64,000 bases of DNA from Lachnospiraceae bacterium (GCA_017408025.1 JAFQVJ010000068.1:1-64000); one strand, 5' to 3'; positions 9,561 to 18,611 are shown, counted from the first letter of the stretch. A program made the numbers and translations. Notes: generated by a model not told the origin, from the sequence alone.

Positions 9561-9672
9561 GATTATCATCCTAATTTTATGTCATTTTGTGAGACAATTT
9601 TTTAATATAAACAGTATAGCAAAAAAGTTTTAAAAATAATATAAAGATTTCAAATTTTTTTAAATATTACTA

Positions 9673-9701
9673 TTGAGAAAAAAGTTCATTTATATTAAAA
9701 T
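9673..9701 (+). promoter_or_regulatory. Sigma-A promoter of the rnf operon
   Basis: TTGAGA (9673-9678), a 17-base spacer and TAAAAT (9696-9701) precede the first rnf gene. The start point would be about 9708, leaving a short leader of about 22 bases that contains the ribosome binding site AAGGAGG. Confidence 0.6.
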
Positions 9702-9729
9702 TTATATATCATGAATAAGGAGGTCCCAT

Positions 9730-11043
9730 ATGTCTATTTTGACTTTTAAGGGTGGTGTTCACCCAAATGAGGGTAAAGAGTTATCTAAGGCTAAGGCTAT
9801 TAAGAAACTGCTTCCTGAAGGAGATGTTATTATTCCATTGTCACAGCACATCGGTGCACCGGCAAAGGCGTGTATTGCCGTAGGTGACAAAGTTCTAGTA
9901 GGACAAAAGATAGGTGAAGCAGCTGGCTTTATATCAGCCAATGTTCATTCGTCTGTTTCAGGTACAGTAAAGAAAATTGAGCCACATCTTGTGGCAGGTG
10001 GCAATATGGTAGAATGTGTTGTTATCGAAAATGATGGTCAGTATGAAGAGTGTCTTTTGGAAATAAAAGAATATGAAGAAATGACCAGGGAAGAGAAACG
10101 TGAAGCAATCAAGGAAGCCGGAATCGTAGGTATGGGTGGTGCTGGATTCCCAACCAACGTCAAGTTAAGCCCCAAAAATGATGATGAAATTGAATATGTA
10201 ATTGTTAATGGTGCTGAATGTGAACCGTATCTTACATCAGACTACAGAAGAATGATTGAGGAACCGGAGGTTCTTATCCAAGGTCTGAAGATGGTGCTTT
10301 CGCTTTTTGACAATGCAAAGGGCATTATTGCTGTGGAGGATAACAAGCTTGATGCCGTTATAATGTTGAAAAAACTTGTTAGAAAAGAAGATAAAATTGA
10401 TGTAAAGGCTGTTTACACCAAGTATCCACAGGGTGGTGAGCGTGCTCTTATCAATGCTATCACAGGCAGATCAGTAAATTCTTCTATGCTACCAGCAGAT
10501 GTAGGATGTATTGTCAGCAACGTTGATACAATATTTGCAATACATAATGTACTTAAGAATCATAAGCCACTTATTTCAAGAGTGGTGACTGTATCTGGTG
10601 ATGATATTGTTGAACCAGGTAATTTCCTTGTTCCCATTGGAACAAACATGCAACAGGTTATAGATGCAGCAGGCGGTTATAAAGCTGAGCCAGAGAAGGT
10701 TATAAGTGGGGGACCAATGATGGGAATATCTGTATTTACAACCGATTATCCTGTCACAAAGGGTACAAGTGCGCTACTGGTATTTAAAAGAGATGAAGTG
10801 TCAGCATACGAATCATCTCCATGTATTAATTGTGGTAAATGTCTGTCGGTTTGTCCAGGTCGTGTTATGCCATCAAGACTTGCGGATTATGCAGAACATG
10901 GCGATGTAGAGAGTTTCGTGGCAAATTATGGCATGGAATGCTGTGAGTGTGGTTGTTGTTCGTATATATGTCCAGCAAAGAGAAATCTTACACAGTCTAT
11001 TAAGTCTATGCGTAAGGATGTCCTTGCAAGCAGGAAAAAGTAG
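9730..11043 (+). CDS. rnfC: Electron transport complex subunit RnfC
   Basis: RnfC is the cytosolic NADH-binding subunit of the Rnf complex, which couples ferredoxin oxidation by NAD+ to ion export. The 437-residue protein has the flavin/NADH-binding region with GIVGMGGAGFPT near residue 132 and NGAECEPY near 161, a SLBB-like segment, and two [4Fe-4S] motifs at about 364 (CINCGKCLSVCPG) and 403 (CCECGCCSYICPAKR). It is the first gene of a tight six-gene operon in the order C-D-G-E-A-B typical of clostridia. Confidence 0.96.
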   Translation: MSILTFKGGVHPNEGKELSKAKAIKKLLPEGDVIIPLSQHIGAPAKACIAVGDKVLVGQKIGEAAGFISANVHSSVSGTVKKIEPHLVAGGNMVECVVIENDGQYEECLLEIKEYEEMTREEKREAIKEAGIVGMGGAGFPTNVKLSPKNDDEIEYVIVNGAECEPYLTSDYRRMIEEPEVLIQGLKMVLSLFDNAKGIIAVEDNKLDAVIMLKKLVRKEDKIDVKAVYTKYPQGGERALINAITGRSVNSSMLPADVGCIVSNVDTIFAIHNVLKNHKPLISRVVTVSGDDIVEPGNFLVPIGTNMQQVIDAAGGYKAEPEKVISGGPMMGISVFTTDYPVTKGTSALLVFKRDEVSAYESSPCINCGKCLSVCPGRVMPSRLADYAEHGDVESFVANYGMECCECGCCSYICPAKRNLTQSIKSMRKDVLASRKK

Positions 11044-11056
11044 GAGGTAGCAAAAG

Positions 11057-12016
11057 ATGAGTGATTTATTAAAGGTGTCGTCGAACCCTCATGTTCGTGA
11101 CAAAAACACAACATCATCAATTATGCTTGATGTGATTATTGCACTTATACCTGCTACAATATTCGGTATCTACAATGCAGGTGATAATGCGTTATATACA
11201 ATAGCACTTATATTGGTGACAGTTGGTTCATGTGTATTATTTGAATTTATTTATCAAAAGGGAATGAAGCAGAAGGTAACTATAAGCGATATGAGTGCTG
11301 CTGTCACAGGTTTGCTATTGGCACTGAATTTACCTTCAACATTTCCGATATGGATGGCAGTTATCGGTGCGGCGTTTGCAATTATCGTTGTAAAACAGGT
11401 ATTTGGAGGCTTAGGACAGAATTTTATGAATCCGGCTCTCGGTGCAAGATGTTTTCTGTTCCTGTCATTCAGTTCTTATATGACTAATTTTGTTTATGAT
11501 GGTGTATCAGGTGCAACACCTCTCTATATATTAAAGACTACAGGAGAGGTAGATAGCTTGAGAGACATGTTCATCGGTAATATAAGTGGTACTATCGGTG
11601 AGACGAGCGTTATTGCTCTTCTTATTGGTGCAGTATACCTTTTGGCTAAGAAGGTTATTGATTTTAGAATACCATTGGCATACTTGGCAACTTTCTCAAT
11701 ATTTATACTTATATTTGGTGAAAAGCAGCTTGATTTTGAGTATCTTTTGGCACACCTCTGTGGTGGTGGACTTATGTTAGGTGCGTTCTATATGGCAACT
11801 GACTATGTAACATCTCCTATAACACCATGGGGCAGAGTTGTATTTGGTGTACTTCTTGGTATACTCACAGGTATATTCAGAGTCTTTGGAGCTAATGCAG
11901 AAGGTGTATCATTTGCCATAATCTTCAGTAATCTTCTTGTACCTCAGATTGAGAAGATTACTAGACCGAGACCTTTTGGCTATGTACATATGAAGAAGAA
12001 AAAGGAGGGAAAATAG
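11057..12016 (+). CDS. rnfD: Electron transport complex subunit RnfD
   Basis: RnfD is a polytopic membrane subunit with about ten hydrophobic segments. Near residue 152 the sequence GVSGATPLY carries the S-G-A-T motif, whose Thr is the known attachment site for covalently bound FMN in this family. The C-terminal part has TDYVTSPITPWG. A good AGGAGG precedes the ATG. The FMN would be attached by ApbE, encoded about 8 kb downstream on the other strand. Confidence 0.95.
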   Translation: MSDLLKVSSNPHVRDKNTTSSIMLDVIIALIPATIFGIYNAGDNALYTIALILVTVGSCVLFEFIYQKGMKQKVTISDMSAAVTGLLLALNLPSTFPIWMAVIGAAFAIIVVKQVFGGLGQNFMNPALGARCFLFLSFSSYMTNFVYDGVSGATPLYILKTTGEVDSLRDMFIGNISGTIGETSVIALLIGAVYLLAKKVIDFRIPLAYLATFSIFILIFGEKQLDFEYLLAHLCGGGLMLGAFYMATDYVTSPITPWGRVVFGVLLGILTGIFRVFGANAEGVSFAIIFSNLLVPQIEKITRPRPFGYVHMKKKKEGK

Positions 12017-12676
12017 ATGAAAAGTTTATTTAAAGATGCCCTCATTTTATTCATTATAACATTAGTAGCTGGTGTAACCCTTGGATTTGTATATGAGCTA
12101 ACAAAGGAGGCAAGAGATGAACAGGCTGTGATAAAGCAGAACAATGCATATAAAGCGGTGTTTGAAGAATGTGAAGAATTTAAAGACAAAGATGTTGACA
12201 TGTCAAGTATTACCTTTGAAGAAATGTCAGTTGATGCTATAGCAGGTTTATCAGATTCTTTAAGTGAAGCTGGTTACTCATCTTCAGTAGTTACTGTTGA
12301 TGGTGTTGCACAGTTCCTATCTGGTACCAATACATACGGATATGTAGTTACGGTTACAGCTAAGGAAGGCTACGGTGGAGATATTCAGTTTACAGTTGGC
12401 TTTGATATGGAAGGTACAGTTACGGGTGTGTCTATGTTATCAATCAGTGAGACAGCAGGACTGGGTATGAAAGCTAAGGAGGCGGAATTCCTTAATCAGT
12501 ATGTTGGTAAATCAGGTGGTAGCTTTGTGGTTAATAAGGATAATAGCGCAGGCGCTGCCAACGAAATTGATGCCATATCTGGTGCAACAGTGACAACAAG
12601 AGCTGTGACAAAGGGTGTTAACGCAGCATATATCACAGTGACACAGATTTTGAACGGAGGTGATATCAATGAGTAA
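12017..12676 (+). CDS. rnfG: Electron transport complex subunit RnfG
   Basis: RnfG has one N-terminal membrane segment (about 8-28) and an extracytoplasmic FMN-binding domain. The flavinylation motif is in DAISGATVTTRAV near residue 190. The gene starts directly after the rnfD stop, with its GGAGG inside the end of rnfD, and overlaps rnfE by 8 bases (ATGAGTAA). Confidence 0.95.
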   Translation: MKSLFKDALILFIITLVAGVTLGFVYELTKEARDEQAVIKQNNAYKAVFEECEEFKDKDVDMSSITFEEMSVDAIAGLSDSLSEAGYSSSVVTVDGVAQFLSGTNTYGYVVTVTAKEGYGGDIQFTVGFDMEGTVTGVSMLSISETAGLGMKAKEAEFLNQYVGKSGGSFVVNKDNSAGAANEIDAISGATVTTRAVTKGVNAAYITVTQILNGGDINE

Positions 12677-13457
12677 TGGAGAAGTAAAGGTTTCAAAGCT
12701 TGCAACAGCAAAGGAAAGATTATTCAATGGTATCATCAAGGAGAATCCTACGCTTGTTATGATGCTTGGTATGTGTCCAACACTTGCTGTAACTACTTCA
12801 TGTATGAATGGTATTGGCATGGGACTTACATCCACAGTGGTTCTTGCATTATCCAATGTGTTTGTATCACTCCTTAGAAATATTATACCATCAAAGGTTA
12901 GAATGCCAGCATTTATCGTTATTGTAGCAAGCTTTGTTACAATGGTACAGTTTCTTCTTGAGGCATATTTACCTTCACTTAATGAGTCACTTGGTATATA
13001 TATACCGCTTATCGTTGTAAACTGTATTATTCTTGGACGTGCAGAATCATATGCATCTAAGAATCCAATCTGGTCATCATTCTTTGATGGACTTGGAATG
13101 GGAATTGGTTTTACAGTGGGACTTGGTCTATTAGGCGCAGTTAGAGAAATCATAGGTGCCGGACAGATATTTGGTATAGATATATTGCCAGATGCGCTTG
13201 AACCTATAACTATAATCGGACTTGCTCCGGGTGCATTCTTTGTACTTGCCTGTCTTGTAGCTATTCAGAACAAGATTAAGCTTAGAAGTGGCAAAAAGGT
13301 TAAGGAAGAAGCCAGCTGTAACGGAAATTGCGCAAGCTGTGGTTCTACCTGCACTGATGATGCTATGTTAAAAACAAATGCAAATGAAGACAAGGAAAAG
13401 GCTAAAAAGCTTATAAAAATGGACAAGAAAGAAGCAACAGAAAAGGAGGAGGCATAA
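12669..13457 (+). CDS. rnfE: Electron transport complex subunit RnfE with Cys-rich C-terminal tail
   Basis: RnfE is a membrane subunit with about six helices, homologous to RnfA. The start is the ATG at 12669, placed eight bases after GGAGG; the longer frame from a GTG at 12660 is less likely. After the last helix the protein carries a charged cytosolic tail of roughly 60 residues holding a cluster of four Cys (CNGNCASCGSTC) followed by Lys/Glu-rich sequence. Gammaproteobacterial RnfE lacks such a tail. The role of the cluster is not known; metal or Fe-S binding is inference. Confidence 0.94.
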   Translation: MSNGEVKVSKLATAKERLFNGIIKENPTLVMMLGMCPTLAVTTSCMNGIGMGLTSTVVLALSNVFVSLLRNIIPSKVRMPAFIVIVASFVTMVQFLLEAYLPSLNESLGIYIPLIVVNCIILGRAESYASKNPIWSSFFDGLGMGIGFTVGLGLLGAVREIIGAGQIFGIDILPDALEPITIIGLAPGAFFVLACLVAIQNKIKLRSGKKVKEEASCNGNCASCGSTCTDDAMLKTNANEDKEKAKKLIKMDKKEATEKEEA

Positions 13458-13459
13458 GT

Positions 13460-14035
13460 ATGGAAGATTTATTAAAACTTGCTGTTGCCACAGCACTTAT
13501 CAATAACGTAGTATTAAGCCAGTTCTTAGGTCTTTGTCCTTTCCTCGGAGTTTCTAAAAAAACAAAGACAGCGGCAGGTATGGGATTTGCGGTAATATTT
13601 GTATTAACTATTTCTTCAGCATTTGCCAGTGTTGTTTATGAACAGGTTCTTGTTAGGTTTAATGTTGAGTATCTTGAAACTATTGTATTCATTTTGCTTA
13701 TAGCAGCTCTTGTTCAGTTAGTTGAAATAGTTCTCAAGAAGTTTAGTCCTTCACTTTATAAGGCATTGGGAGTGTATCTTCCTCTTATAACAACGAACTG
13801 TTCGGTACTTGGAGTTGTTATCATCAACGTTCAGAAGGAGTATGGATTTGTTGAGAGTATTGTAAATGCATTAGGAACAGGTATAGGATTTACATTGGCA
13901 ATTGTTATTCTTGCAGGATTGCGTGAGAAAATGGAATACAATAAGATATCACCAGCATTCAAGGGAATGCCTATAGTGCTTATAACAGCAGGTCTTATGG
14001 CTATTGCATTTAGCGGTTTTGCAGGCATATTGTAA
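13460..14035 (+). CDS. rnfA: Electron transport complex subunit RnfA
   Basis: This 191-residue integral membrane protein has six predicted helices with the family motifs NNVVLSQFLGLCPFLGVS near the N terminus and TTNCSVLGV in the middle, where the conserved Cys residues are thought to hold an Fe-S cluster shared with RnfE inside the membrane. The gene begins two bases after rnfE, with GGAGG inside the end of rnfE. Confidence 0.96.
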   Translation: MEDLLKLAVATALINNVVLSQFLGLCPFLGVSKKTKTAAGMGFAVIFVLTISSAFASVVYEQVLVRFNVEYLETIVFILLIAALVQLVEIVLKKFSPSLYKALGVYLPLITTNCSVLGVVIINVQKEYGFVESIVNALGTGIGFTLAIVILAGLREKMEYNKISPAFKGMPIVLITAGLMAIAFSGFAGIL

Positions 14036-14047
14036 GGAGGTAGTAGG

Positions 14048-14842
14048 ATGAATGTAACAGGTATTCTCGTGGCATGTCTTGTTGTCGGAATTACCGGACT
14101 TATCATAGGTGTTCTCCTTGGATTTGCAGGTAAGGCCTTTGCAGTAGAAGTAAACGAAAAGGAAGTATTGGTTCGTGAAGTACTTCCCGGAAGCAACTGT
14201 GGTGGTTGTGGTTATGCAGGCTGTGACGCCATGGCAGAAGCAATTGCAAAGGGGGAAGCACCGGCAAATGGATGTCCTGTAGGCGGTGCAGCTGTAGCAG
14301 AAAAGGTTGCAGCAATCATGGGAACTGAGGTGTCTACAACAAAATATGTTGCGTATGTAAAATGTAGTGGTGACTGCGAAGCAGCACCAGTTAAATACCA
14401 GTATTCAGGAAATATGAGCTGTAAAGAGGCTGTTTATGTAACTGGTGGCGGTCCTAAGAAATGTTCATATGGCTGTATGGGCTTTGGCTCATGTGTTGGA
14501 GTCTGTGATTTTGGTGCCATTTCTGTTGTAAACGGAATCGCAGTTGTTGACAGAGAAAAATGTGTTTCATGTGGGAAATGTGTCAAGGAATGTCCTAAGA
14601 AGCTTATTGAGCTTGTTCCGTATAAAAGCAAGGTTCATGTTGCTTGTAGCTCAAAGGATAAGGGCATAGTGGTTAAGCAGTCGTGTACAAATGGCTGTAT
14701 AGGCTGTAAGCTCTGTGAAAAAAACTGTAAGTTTGATGCAATTCATGTAGAAGATAATGTGGCACATATTGATTACGATAAATGTATTAATTGTGGTCTA
14801 TGCGCTATGAAGTGTCCGACAAAGGTTATTAAAAAAATATAA
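14048..14842 (+). CDS. rnfB: Electron transport complex subunit RnfB (polyferredoxin)
   Basis: RnfB accepts electrons from ferredoxin. It has one N-terminal membrane helix, then the Fe-S domain NCGGCGYAGCDAMAEA with a fourth Cys in NGCPVGG, then further clusters including CVSCGKCVKECPKK, CIGCKLCEKNC and CINCGLCAMKCPTK. The 264-residue length fits clostridial RnfB. It is the last gene of the operon and is followed at once by a strong terminator. Confidence 0.96.
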   Translation: MNVTGILVACLVVGITGLIIGVLLGFAGKAFAVEVNEKEVLVREVLPGSNCGGCGYAGCDAMAEAIAKGEAPANGCPVGGAAVAEKVAAIMGTEVSTTKYVAYVKCSGDCEAAPVKYQYSGNMSCKEAVYVTGGGPKKCSYGCMGFGSCVGVCDFGAISVVNGIAVVDREKCVSCGKCVKECPKKLIELVPYKSKVHVACSSKDKGIVVKQSCTNGCIGCKLCEKNCKFDAIHVEDNVAHIDYDKCINCGLCAMKCPTKVIKKI

Positions 14843-14862
14843 AATAATTAAGAGAAATGTTG

Positions 14863-14901
14863 AAAGTCCATGATTTTTCTTGAAAAACATGGACTTTTTT
14901 T
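14863..14901 (+). terminator. Intrinsic terminator of the rnf operon
   Basis: The stem AAAGTCCATG pairs with CATGGACTTT, an inner TTTTTC/GAAAAA stem extends it, and the right arm runs into a T-tract. It lies 20 bases after rnfB. Confidence 0.92.
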
Positions 14902-14998
14902 AATATTAATGATATATTAATTTTATGTTATTTTGCGTGGAATTATATTTAGACATAATTTAAGGCACAAAGGAATTTGGAAAATTGAGGTGAACTTT

Positions 14999-16663
14999 AT
15001 GGAAGCAACTGAAAACAAGTATATAAAACTACAGCTACAAAAAACACTAGGGGTATTTGAGGAGTGTACTGATGATTTAATATTTATATATGATATGCTT
15101 AATGATCATTATACTATATCAAAGAGAGCTCTTGATACATATAATTTGCCAGGAGAATCATTTAACAACGTTTCAGAAACTTTGTTGAGTATTGTTCATC
15201 CAGATGATAGAGAAATGTTGGCAGATGATTTGAATCAAATTATGGATGGCAAGAAGGATTATCATAATCTTGAATATAGATGGATGGATCGCGAAGGTAA
15301 AGTTACATGGATAAGTTGTCGTGGTAAGGTTGTAGACAGTGAGTCGAAGATGTTTGTTGGAAGAGTTTCACGACTTGACAGACGTAGAAAAGCGGATCAT
15401 TTGACAGGCTTTTTGGCTGAGACACAGCTCAAGATAGATTACGCAAAGAAGATGGAAAATAAACCTAATGGTTCAGAGAACTTTTTAATAGTCGGAATAG
15501 ATAACCTAAAAAAAATTAACCAAAAATTTGGAATGGATGGTGGAGATAAGGCTATAACATATGTTAGTACAGCTATTAAGAGTTGTATACATGAAAAGAC
15601 AAAGTTTTATAGAATGTATGGTGATGAGTTTGTTGTATGTATAGCAGGTGATACGGAGGTTGTAAAGAATGTTTACAAAGATATTCGTATCAAATTAGAT
15701 GAACTTATATCAGAAAATAATTATGAATTGTTCTTTACTATATCGGCAGGTATAGTTGAAGTGACAGATAGTATGTCATATGATGAATTAAAGATGAAGA
15801 TGGAGTTTTCAATCAATCAAGCAAAGAAAAAGGGCAAAAACTGTGTCTGCATCTATGATGAAGAAGAATATCAGGAGTATATGAAGATACTTGATATACA
15901 AGAGCTTCTTAGAAATTCAATCAATAATGATTTCAAGGGATATGAAGTATTCTATCAGCCTATAGTAGATGTTTCAACTGGCCGTCTTCTTGGTGCTGAG
16001 GCACTTCTTAGATGGCGTTGTGAGAAATATGGAAATCTTTCTCCTGTAGAGTTTATACCAATATTGGAAGAAAGTGGTCTTATTATACCAGTGGGAAGAT
16101 GGGTTGCATACACAGCCATAAAACAGTGTAAAGAGTGGCAGAAGTATATACCTGAGTTTAAGATGAATATCAATATTTCCTATATTCAGATAAAGAAGAG
16201 CAACATAGTTGTTGATATATTGAACCTCATTGATAAGATTGGCATTGATCCAAAGTATCTTACTTTTGAATTTACAGAGAGCACATATATTGAGAATGAT
16301 TCTATAGTAAAAAAGCTTATCAAGACCTTTAGTGATGAGGGGATAAAGCTTGCGTTGGACGATTTTGGTACAGGATATTCAAATCTTGCTTACTTACAAA
16401 ATCTCAATGTTGATGTTATCAAGATTGACCGTTCATTTGTCAATAAAGCGATGGCAGATGAAAACATTTATAGTGTTATAAATCATATCATAGATATAGC
16501 ACATAGTATGAAATTATCGGTATGTATAGAAGGAATTGAGAATGAGATAGAGAGGAAAAAAATCTCACGTCTTGTTCCAGATTCAATGCAGGGATATCTC
16601 TATGGGAAGCCTGTTAATGCAATTCAATTTATGCAGGACAATATTTTATCTTCTATGGCATAA
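14999..16663 (+). CDS. PAS-GGDEF-EAL protein, probable cyclic-di-GMP phosphodiesterase
   Basis: Residues 1-135 include a PAS fold (VHPDDREML; NLEYRWMDREGKVTWISCRGK), 150-290 a GGDEF domain and 310-550 an EAL domain. The EAL part keeps its catalytic pattern: EALLRW, NINISY, ESTYIE, LDDFGTGYSN, KIDRSFV and EGIE. The cyclase signature reads YGDEF instead of GGDEF near residue 207, and no RxxD inhibitory site precedes it. The protein is therefore more likely to degrade c-di-GMP than to make it, with GGDEF perhaps regulatory. No signal peptide or membrane segment is seen. The start at 14999 follows GAGGTG; the frame is open upstream to 14933. Confidence 0.88.
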   Translation: MEATENKYIKLQLQKTLGVFEECTDDLIFIYDMLNDHYTISKRALDTYNLPGESFNNVSETLLSIVHPDDREMLADDLNQIMDGKKDYHNLEYRWMDREGKVTWISCRGKVVDSESKMFVGRVSRLDRRRKADHLTGFLAETQLKIDYAKKMENKPNGSENFLIVGIDNLKKINQKFGMDGGDKAITYVSTAIKSCIHEKTKFYRMYGDEFVVCIAGDTEVVKNVYKDIRIKLDELISENNYELFFTISAGIVEVTDSMSYDELKMKMEFSINQAKKKGKNCVCIYDEEEYQEYMKILDIQELLRNSINNDFKGYEVFYQPIVDVSTGRLLGAEALLRWRCEKYGNLSPVEFIPILEESGLIIPVGRWVAYTAIKQCKEWQKYIPEFKMNINISYIQIKKSNIVVDILNLIDKIGIDPKYLTFEFTESTYIENDSIVKKLIKTFSDEGIKLALDDFGTGYSNLAYLQNLNVDVIKIDRSFVNKAMADENIYSVINHIIDIAHSMKLSVCIEGIENEIERKKISRLVPDSMQGYLYGKPVNAIQFMQDNILSSMA

Positions 16664-16726
16664 ATTATGTTTTAGCTAATATATCATATAATGTACATAA
16701 AAAATAAGTTTATATCCATAATAAGG

Positions 16727-16754
16727 CAGAGGACAAAAGTTCCTCTGTTTTTTT
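16727..16754 (+). terminator. Intrinsic terminator after the EAL gene
   Basis: CAGAGGA pairs with TCCTCTG across a 7-base loop and is followed by seven T. Confidence 0.9.
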
Positions 16755-16770
16755 ATTATATAGGATTGTG

Positions 16771-16874
16771 GGAGTGCGAAGCACGTAGCAATGGACCGTG
16801 CTAGGCTCGGCAAAGCAGCCAAGTCATTCATGAATGAGGGATTTATGGAGTTGATGCAGACTTGTCTGCGTTGT
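16771..16874 (+). repeat. Structured intergenic element, copy R1
   Basis: This element shares a head and a stem architecture with R2 (63163-63277) and R3. The common core reads GACCGTGCTNGGCTCG then CAAAG, followed by an arm that pairs with a downstream arm: here GCAG of the left arm pairs with CTGC of the right, where R2 has GTGG with CCAC. An inner hairpin (CATTCATGAATG) sits between the arms, followed by GAGGGATTTA, as in R2. A small head stem AGCACG/CGTGCT is also visible. It ends about 40 bases before the GerA-family gene. Confidence 0.6.
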
Positions 16875-16914
16875 TCTTACCTAATAAATCAGAGTAAACC
16901 AGAATGGAGTGTAT

Positions 16915-18309
16915 ATGTATAGCAATATTAATAAGAGTATAAAAGAGATAAATCAGCTACTCAGAGTTGAAGAAAGCTTTGACTTGGTTTATAAAACCTT
17001 TGATATAGCGGGAAAAAAATCGTGTATCTATTTTATTGATGGATTTGTGAAGGATGAAATCATGCAAAAGATATTGGAAAGCTTTATAGATATAGATGAA
17101 AAGTGTTTTCCTGAGAATGCATATAAGTTCTTGAAGCAAAGAGTCCCCTATGTTGAAGTTGATTTGACTGATGATATAGAGAAGATTAAAATGGGAATAT
17201 TATCAGGAAATACATGTCTTATCATAGATACTTACACCAAAGCAATCCTTATTGATTGCAGAACATATCCTGCCAGAGGAGTGGAGGAACCTGATAAAGA
17301 CAAGGTTTTACGTGGACCACGAGATGGATTTGTGGAGACAATAGTCATGAACGCAGCACTCATAAGACGACGTATTAGAAGTGAATATCTAACCATTGAG
17401 ATGCACAATGTAGGGACTTTATCAAAGACTGATGTGGCAATAGTGTTTATGAGTAATAAAGTAAATAAGAAACTGTTAAATGATATAAGAAATCGAATAG
17501 ACAACATAAAAGTAGAGAGTCTTACAATGAATCAGGAAAGTCTTGCGGAATGCTTATATAAAGGCAAATGGTACAATCCCTTCCCAAAATACAGATATAC
17601 TGAAAGACCAGATGCCACAGCTTCAGCAGTTCTTGAAGGTCACATAGTAATATTGGTAGATAATTCACCTTCAGCGATGATTCTTCCGACTAACTTCTTT
17701 GATGTAATAGAAGAGCCCGACGACTTCTATTTTCCACCTATCACTGGAACTTATCTAAGACTTACTAGAATGATTATATCTATATTTGCATTGATTTTAA
17801 CACCTATATATCTGTTATTAACTATGAATCCGCATTTCGTGCCAGAGTGGTTGGAATTTATATTGATAACAGAAAAAATAAATGTTCCAATTATAATTCA
17901 ATTGCTCATCTTAGAGATTGCTATAGATGGATTAAAGCTAGCAGCTGTAAATACTCCTAATATGCTGAATACTCCGTTAAGTATTATAGCTGGGTTGGTG
18001 CTTGGCCAACAAGCGGTGGAATCAGGTTGGTTTAATTCTGAGGTTATACTGTATATGGCATTTGTAGCCTTTGCAAATTTTACACATGGAAGTTTTGAGC
18101 TTGGATACGCATTGAAGTTTTTTAGAATGGTGTTGCTCATATTGACAGCTATATTTGATATAGGAGGATTTATAGCTGGTTGTATTATCATCGTTATTGC
18201 GCTGTTTACAAACAAAACTGTGGCTGACGAACATTATGCATATCCATTATTTCCTCTGAATATTAAAGAATTATTTAAGAAATTTATTCGTACACAAAAA
18301 AAAGGATGA
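16915..18309 (+). CDS. GerA/SpoVAF family spore germination protein
   Basis: This 464-residue protein has the GerA A-subunit layout: a cytosolic N-terminal half (about 1-270, with RGPRDGFVETIVMNAALIRRRIRS) and a C-terminal membrane part with five or six helices (about 275-440), ending in a basic tail. In germinant receptors these subunits act in the spore inner membrane. No B or C subunit gene is adjacent, so it resembles the stand-alone SpoVAF-type members rather than a full receptor. GGAG at 16906-16909 sets the ATG at 16915; a GTG at 16909 overlaps that site. Confidence 0.88.
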   Translation: MYSNINKSIKEINQLLRVEESFDLVYKTFDIAGKKSCIYFIDGFVKDEIMQKILESFIDIDEKCFPENAYKFLKQRVPYVEVDLTDDIEKIKMGILSGNTCLIIDTYTKAILIDCRTYPARGVEEPDKDKVLRGPRDGFVETIVMNAALIRRRIRSEYLTIEMHNVGTLSKTDVAIVFMSNKVNKKLLNDIRNRIDNIKVESLTMNQESLAECLYKGKWYNPFPKYRYTERPDATASAVLEGHIVILVDNSPSAMILPTNFFDVIEEPDDFYFPPITGTYLRLTRMIISIFALILTPIYLLLTMNPHFVPEWLEFILITEKINVPIIIQLLILEIAIDGLKLAAVNTPNMLNTPLSIIAGLVLGQQAVESGWFNSEVILYMAFVAFANFTHGSFELGYALKFFRMVLLILTAIFDIGGFIAGCIIIVIALFTNKTVADEHYAYPLFPLNIKELFKKFIRTQKKG

Positions 18310-18540
18310 TTTCTTGTTTAGCGTACTGAAAACGGCAACTATACAATAAGAGAGTATATATTTTCGTCGCCTGGCTTTTACACTCTAATCATTGGCGCAT
18401 GCACCCTTTATAGGTATTTTTGTGACATATTCGTAGAGTTTTTTGCATACTCTCAACATTTCTTCTAACCATAACCCATATTTATGACTAATGTGTTCCA
18501 TAAAGAGATGGGAGAGAAAAATATTTTAAATATGTATTGT
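18310..18540. other. Gene-free left part of the 408-base gerA-permease gap
   Basis: No open frame with a ribosome binding site was found here. There is a short hairpin (AGAGT to ACTCT around 18435-18453) and no clear terminator for the GerA-family gene. The remainder of the gap is taken up by the palindromic elements R3 and R4. Confidence 0.5.
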
Positions 18541-18604
18541 GCAATGACCATGCCGACACTCGCAACGAATAAAATTGCATTTGAACTGCAATTTTATTCG
18601 TTGT
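18541..18604 (+). repeat. Structured intergenic element, copy R3, with a 16-17 bp perfect stem
   Basis: The head GCAATGACCATGCCGACACT followed by CGCAA resembles R1 (GCAATGGACCGTGCTAGGCT then CGGCAA). It leads into a perfect stem, 18564-18579 paired with 18587-18602, with a 7-base loop TTTGAAC, plus a C-G closing pair. The arm sequence (AACGAATAAAATTGCA) is unlike R1 and R2 but occupies the same position between CGCAA and TTG. Outer CGAC/GTCG extends the pairing imperfectly. Confidence 0.5.
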
Positions 18605-18611
18605 CGTGGCG

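Noticed and set aside
12512..13153. 213-residue minus-strand frame opposite rnfG and rnfE
   Set aside because: The plus-strand genes are certain and fully explain the region.
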